Assembly: GCA_002844335.1 (NCBI GenBank)
Contig: CP019155.1
Coordinates: 248,001 to 312,000, forward strand
Length of the DNA stretch: 64,000 nucleotides
Origin: Haloarcula taiwanensis
GTDB lineage: Archaea > Halobacteriota > Halobacteria > Halobacteriales > Haloarculaceae
Reading direction: 5' to 3'
How positions within the stretch are numbered: position 1 is the first letter of the stretch; each line of letters opens with the position of its first letter. The position numbers and the translations under genes were made by a program. The notes below the pieces were generated by a model. The model was not told the DNA's origin, made no database searches, and was given only the letters and a program-made list of their open reading frames with translations. Positions 63,124 through 64,000 of this stretch are shown here, one piece after another.

Positions 63124-64000
63124 GCGTTCGGTCGGTAGCGTTGGCCGCGATGCTTATTGCCGTGGCGGCGACGGGTCCGGGCCTTACCGCTGCGGAGCAG
63201 CAAGCCACGGTCTCAGAGGACAGCCTGCCGCTGTACGCCGACGAACAACAGGTGGTCACCGGGGAGACCACGCTGGAATCCGGGACGGAGATGACGGTCA
63301 GACTTGTGTCGGAAGATGCGTCGTCCCCGTTTCTTAAACAAAGAGAGGTCAGCGTGCAGCCCAACGGGACGTTCGTCGCCCAGTTCGACATGTCTAACGT
63401 GCCGGCGAACACGTCCTACGAACTCTCTGCCCATGTCGACGGCGATACGCTGTTTGAACGGACTGGAACCGTCGCTGAGTGCGACGGCAACTGCACCGAC
63501 CCGGTACCGGACATCCAGACTCCGACAGAGACTGACTCCGACGACAAGGTCGTCACGGTCCCCCAGGGTGGTACAGCCGAAATCCCGATCTCGATGAGTG
63601 ACGGCGGCGACAAAACGCTCTCCGTCGGCAGTGAGGCGGTCAATTATCAGATCAACGCGACTGTTAGTGATGAGGATGATGACGGTGAAGTGCTGGTTCT
63701 CTTCGACACCGCGGCCGCCGGCACAGACTCAGAGACCCTCAGTGTCGCGGACGACGGCGACTCGCTCACCGTAACTGCGACAGAGCCTGACCTCTCGTCG
63801 ACGCTTGCTCCCGCAGCGTACACCTATCGCGTGTTCGAGAGCCGAGAAACCGACGCCACGCCAACCACCGGGACCCTCCTCATCGAAGCAAACGAGACGG
63901 CAACCGAAGAGTTCGAGGTCGAGGAGACTGCCGAATTCGGCTTCGAGGAGTCGGTATCGAACGTTCAGCAGGGCGACACCGGTCGGATTTCAATCGTTCT
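63120..64000 (+). CDS. Exported surface-type protein (N-terminal part)
   Basis: The first 293 residues of a protein cut by the window end. A Sec-type signal (SVRSVALAAMLIAVAATGPGLTAA) starts it. The rest is acidic and beta-rich with Thr/Asp-rich repeats such as VVTVPQGGTAEIPISMSDGG and LSVADDGDSLTVTATEPDLSSTLAPAAYTYRVFES, which resemble haloarchaeal surface-glycoprotein domains. No complete anchor is visible. The GTG start is set by a strong Shine-Dalgarno and overlaps a short upstream frame. Confidence 0.75.
   Translation, partial: MSVRSVALAAMLIAVAATGPGLTAAEQQATVSEDSLPLYADEQQVVTGETTLESGTEMTVRLVSEDASSPFLKQREVSVQPNGTFVAQFDMSNVPANTSYELSAHVDGDTLFERTGTVAECDGNCTDPVPDIQTPTETDSDDKVVTVPQGGTAEIPISMSDGGDKTLSVGSEAVNYQINATVSDEDDDGEVLVLFDTAAAGTDSETLSVADDGDSLTVTATEPDLSSTLAPAAYTYRVFESRETDATPTTGTLLIEANETATEEFEVEETAEFGFEESVSNVQQGDTGRISIV

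Noticed and set aside
1-64000. tRNA, rRNA, CRISPR arrays, insertion sequences and integrase or phage genes
   Set aside because: Intergenic regions were read for clover-leaf-like ends, regular direct repeats with spacers, terminal inverted repeats and transposase motifs; none was seen, though a tRNA scan could still find something missed by eye.

Overview
The window reads as the chromosome or a large replicon of an extremely halophilic archaeon (class Halobacteria). The evidence is high GC content, strongly acidic proteins, twin-arginine lipoprotein signals (RR followed by LAGC), TATA boxes 25-27 bp before start codons (leaderless mRNAs), and short stop/start overlaps (GTGA, TGATG, TAATG). The gene content resembles Haloarcula and relatives; that genus call is an inference. 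No tRNA, rRNA, CRISPR array, insertion sequence or phage gene was seen.

Layout. (1) 1-15.9 kb: nucleobase/hydantoin catabolism and uptake. It holds an AllC/HyuC-like M20 hydrolase (cut by the window edge), a D-aminoacylase-type amidohydrolase, two BMP-type substrate-binding lipoproteins, a nucleoside-type ABC importer, an F420-type oxidoreductase, an NCS2 purine permease, a threonine-synthase-like PLP enzyme, an allantoinase/dihydropyrimidinase-like enzyme and an SsnA-like aminohydrolase. (2) 16-26.4 kb: haloarchaeal hypotheticals, several zinc-ribbon proteins, a hemerythrin fused to a degenerate acyl-CoA synthetase, a DMT transporter and a carotenoid oxygenase. (3) 26.5-32.2 kb: an iron/siderophore uptake locus whose two promoters carry TTTAGG-N4-CCTAAA inverted repeats. 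(4) 32.4-36 kb: a small zinc-ribbon protein, a Zn alcohol dehydrogenase, a single-domain flavoprotein, a frameshifted opsin-activator-like remnant and a ThuA protein. (5) 36-44.3 kb: lactate permease, a giant FAD/Fe-S D-lactate dehydrogenase and an opposing three-gene operon (winged-helix regulator, Nramp-like transporter without the usual metal ligands, small hypothetical). The motif TACAnACGACTGTA occurs upstream of both the lactate permease and the regulator, suggesting one regulon. (6) 44.5-54.5 kb: mostly housekeeping genes (a membrane-split metallophosphoesterase, alcohol dehydrogenase, HtpX, aldo/keto reductase, DMT transporter, LLM oxidoreductase, cupin, methyltransferase). (7) 54.6-64 kb: a phosphatase-PPK1 polyphosphate operon, AIM24 protein, methyltransferase, MATE exporter with two divergent TetR regulators, PRC-barrel protein and the start of an exported surface protein.

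The strongest leads are the hemerythrin/pseudo-synthetase fusion, the shared operator linking the lactate genes to the opposing regulator operon, the purine-type catabolic cluster, and two short ORFs on predicted leaderless transcripts that overlap the next gene by GTGA. Function calls rest on motifs read by eye; no database search was run.
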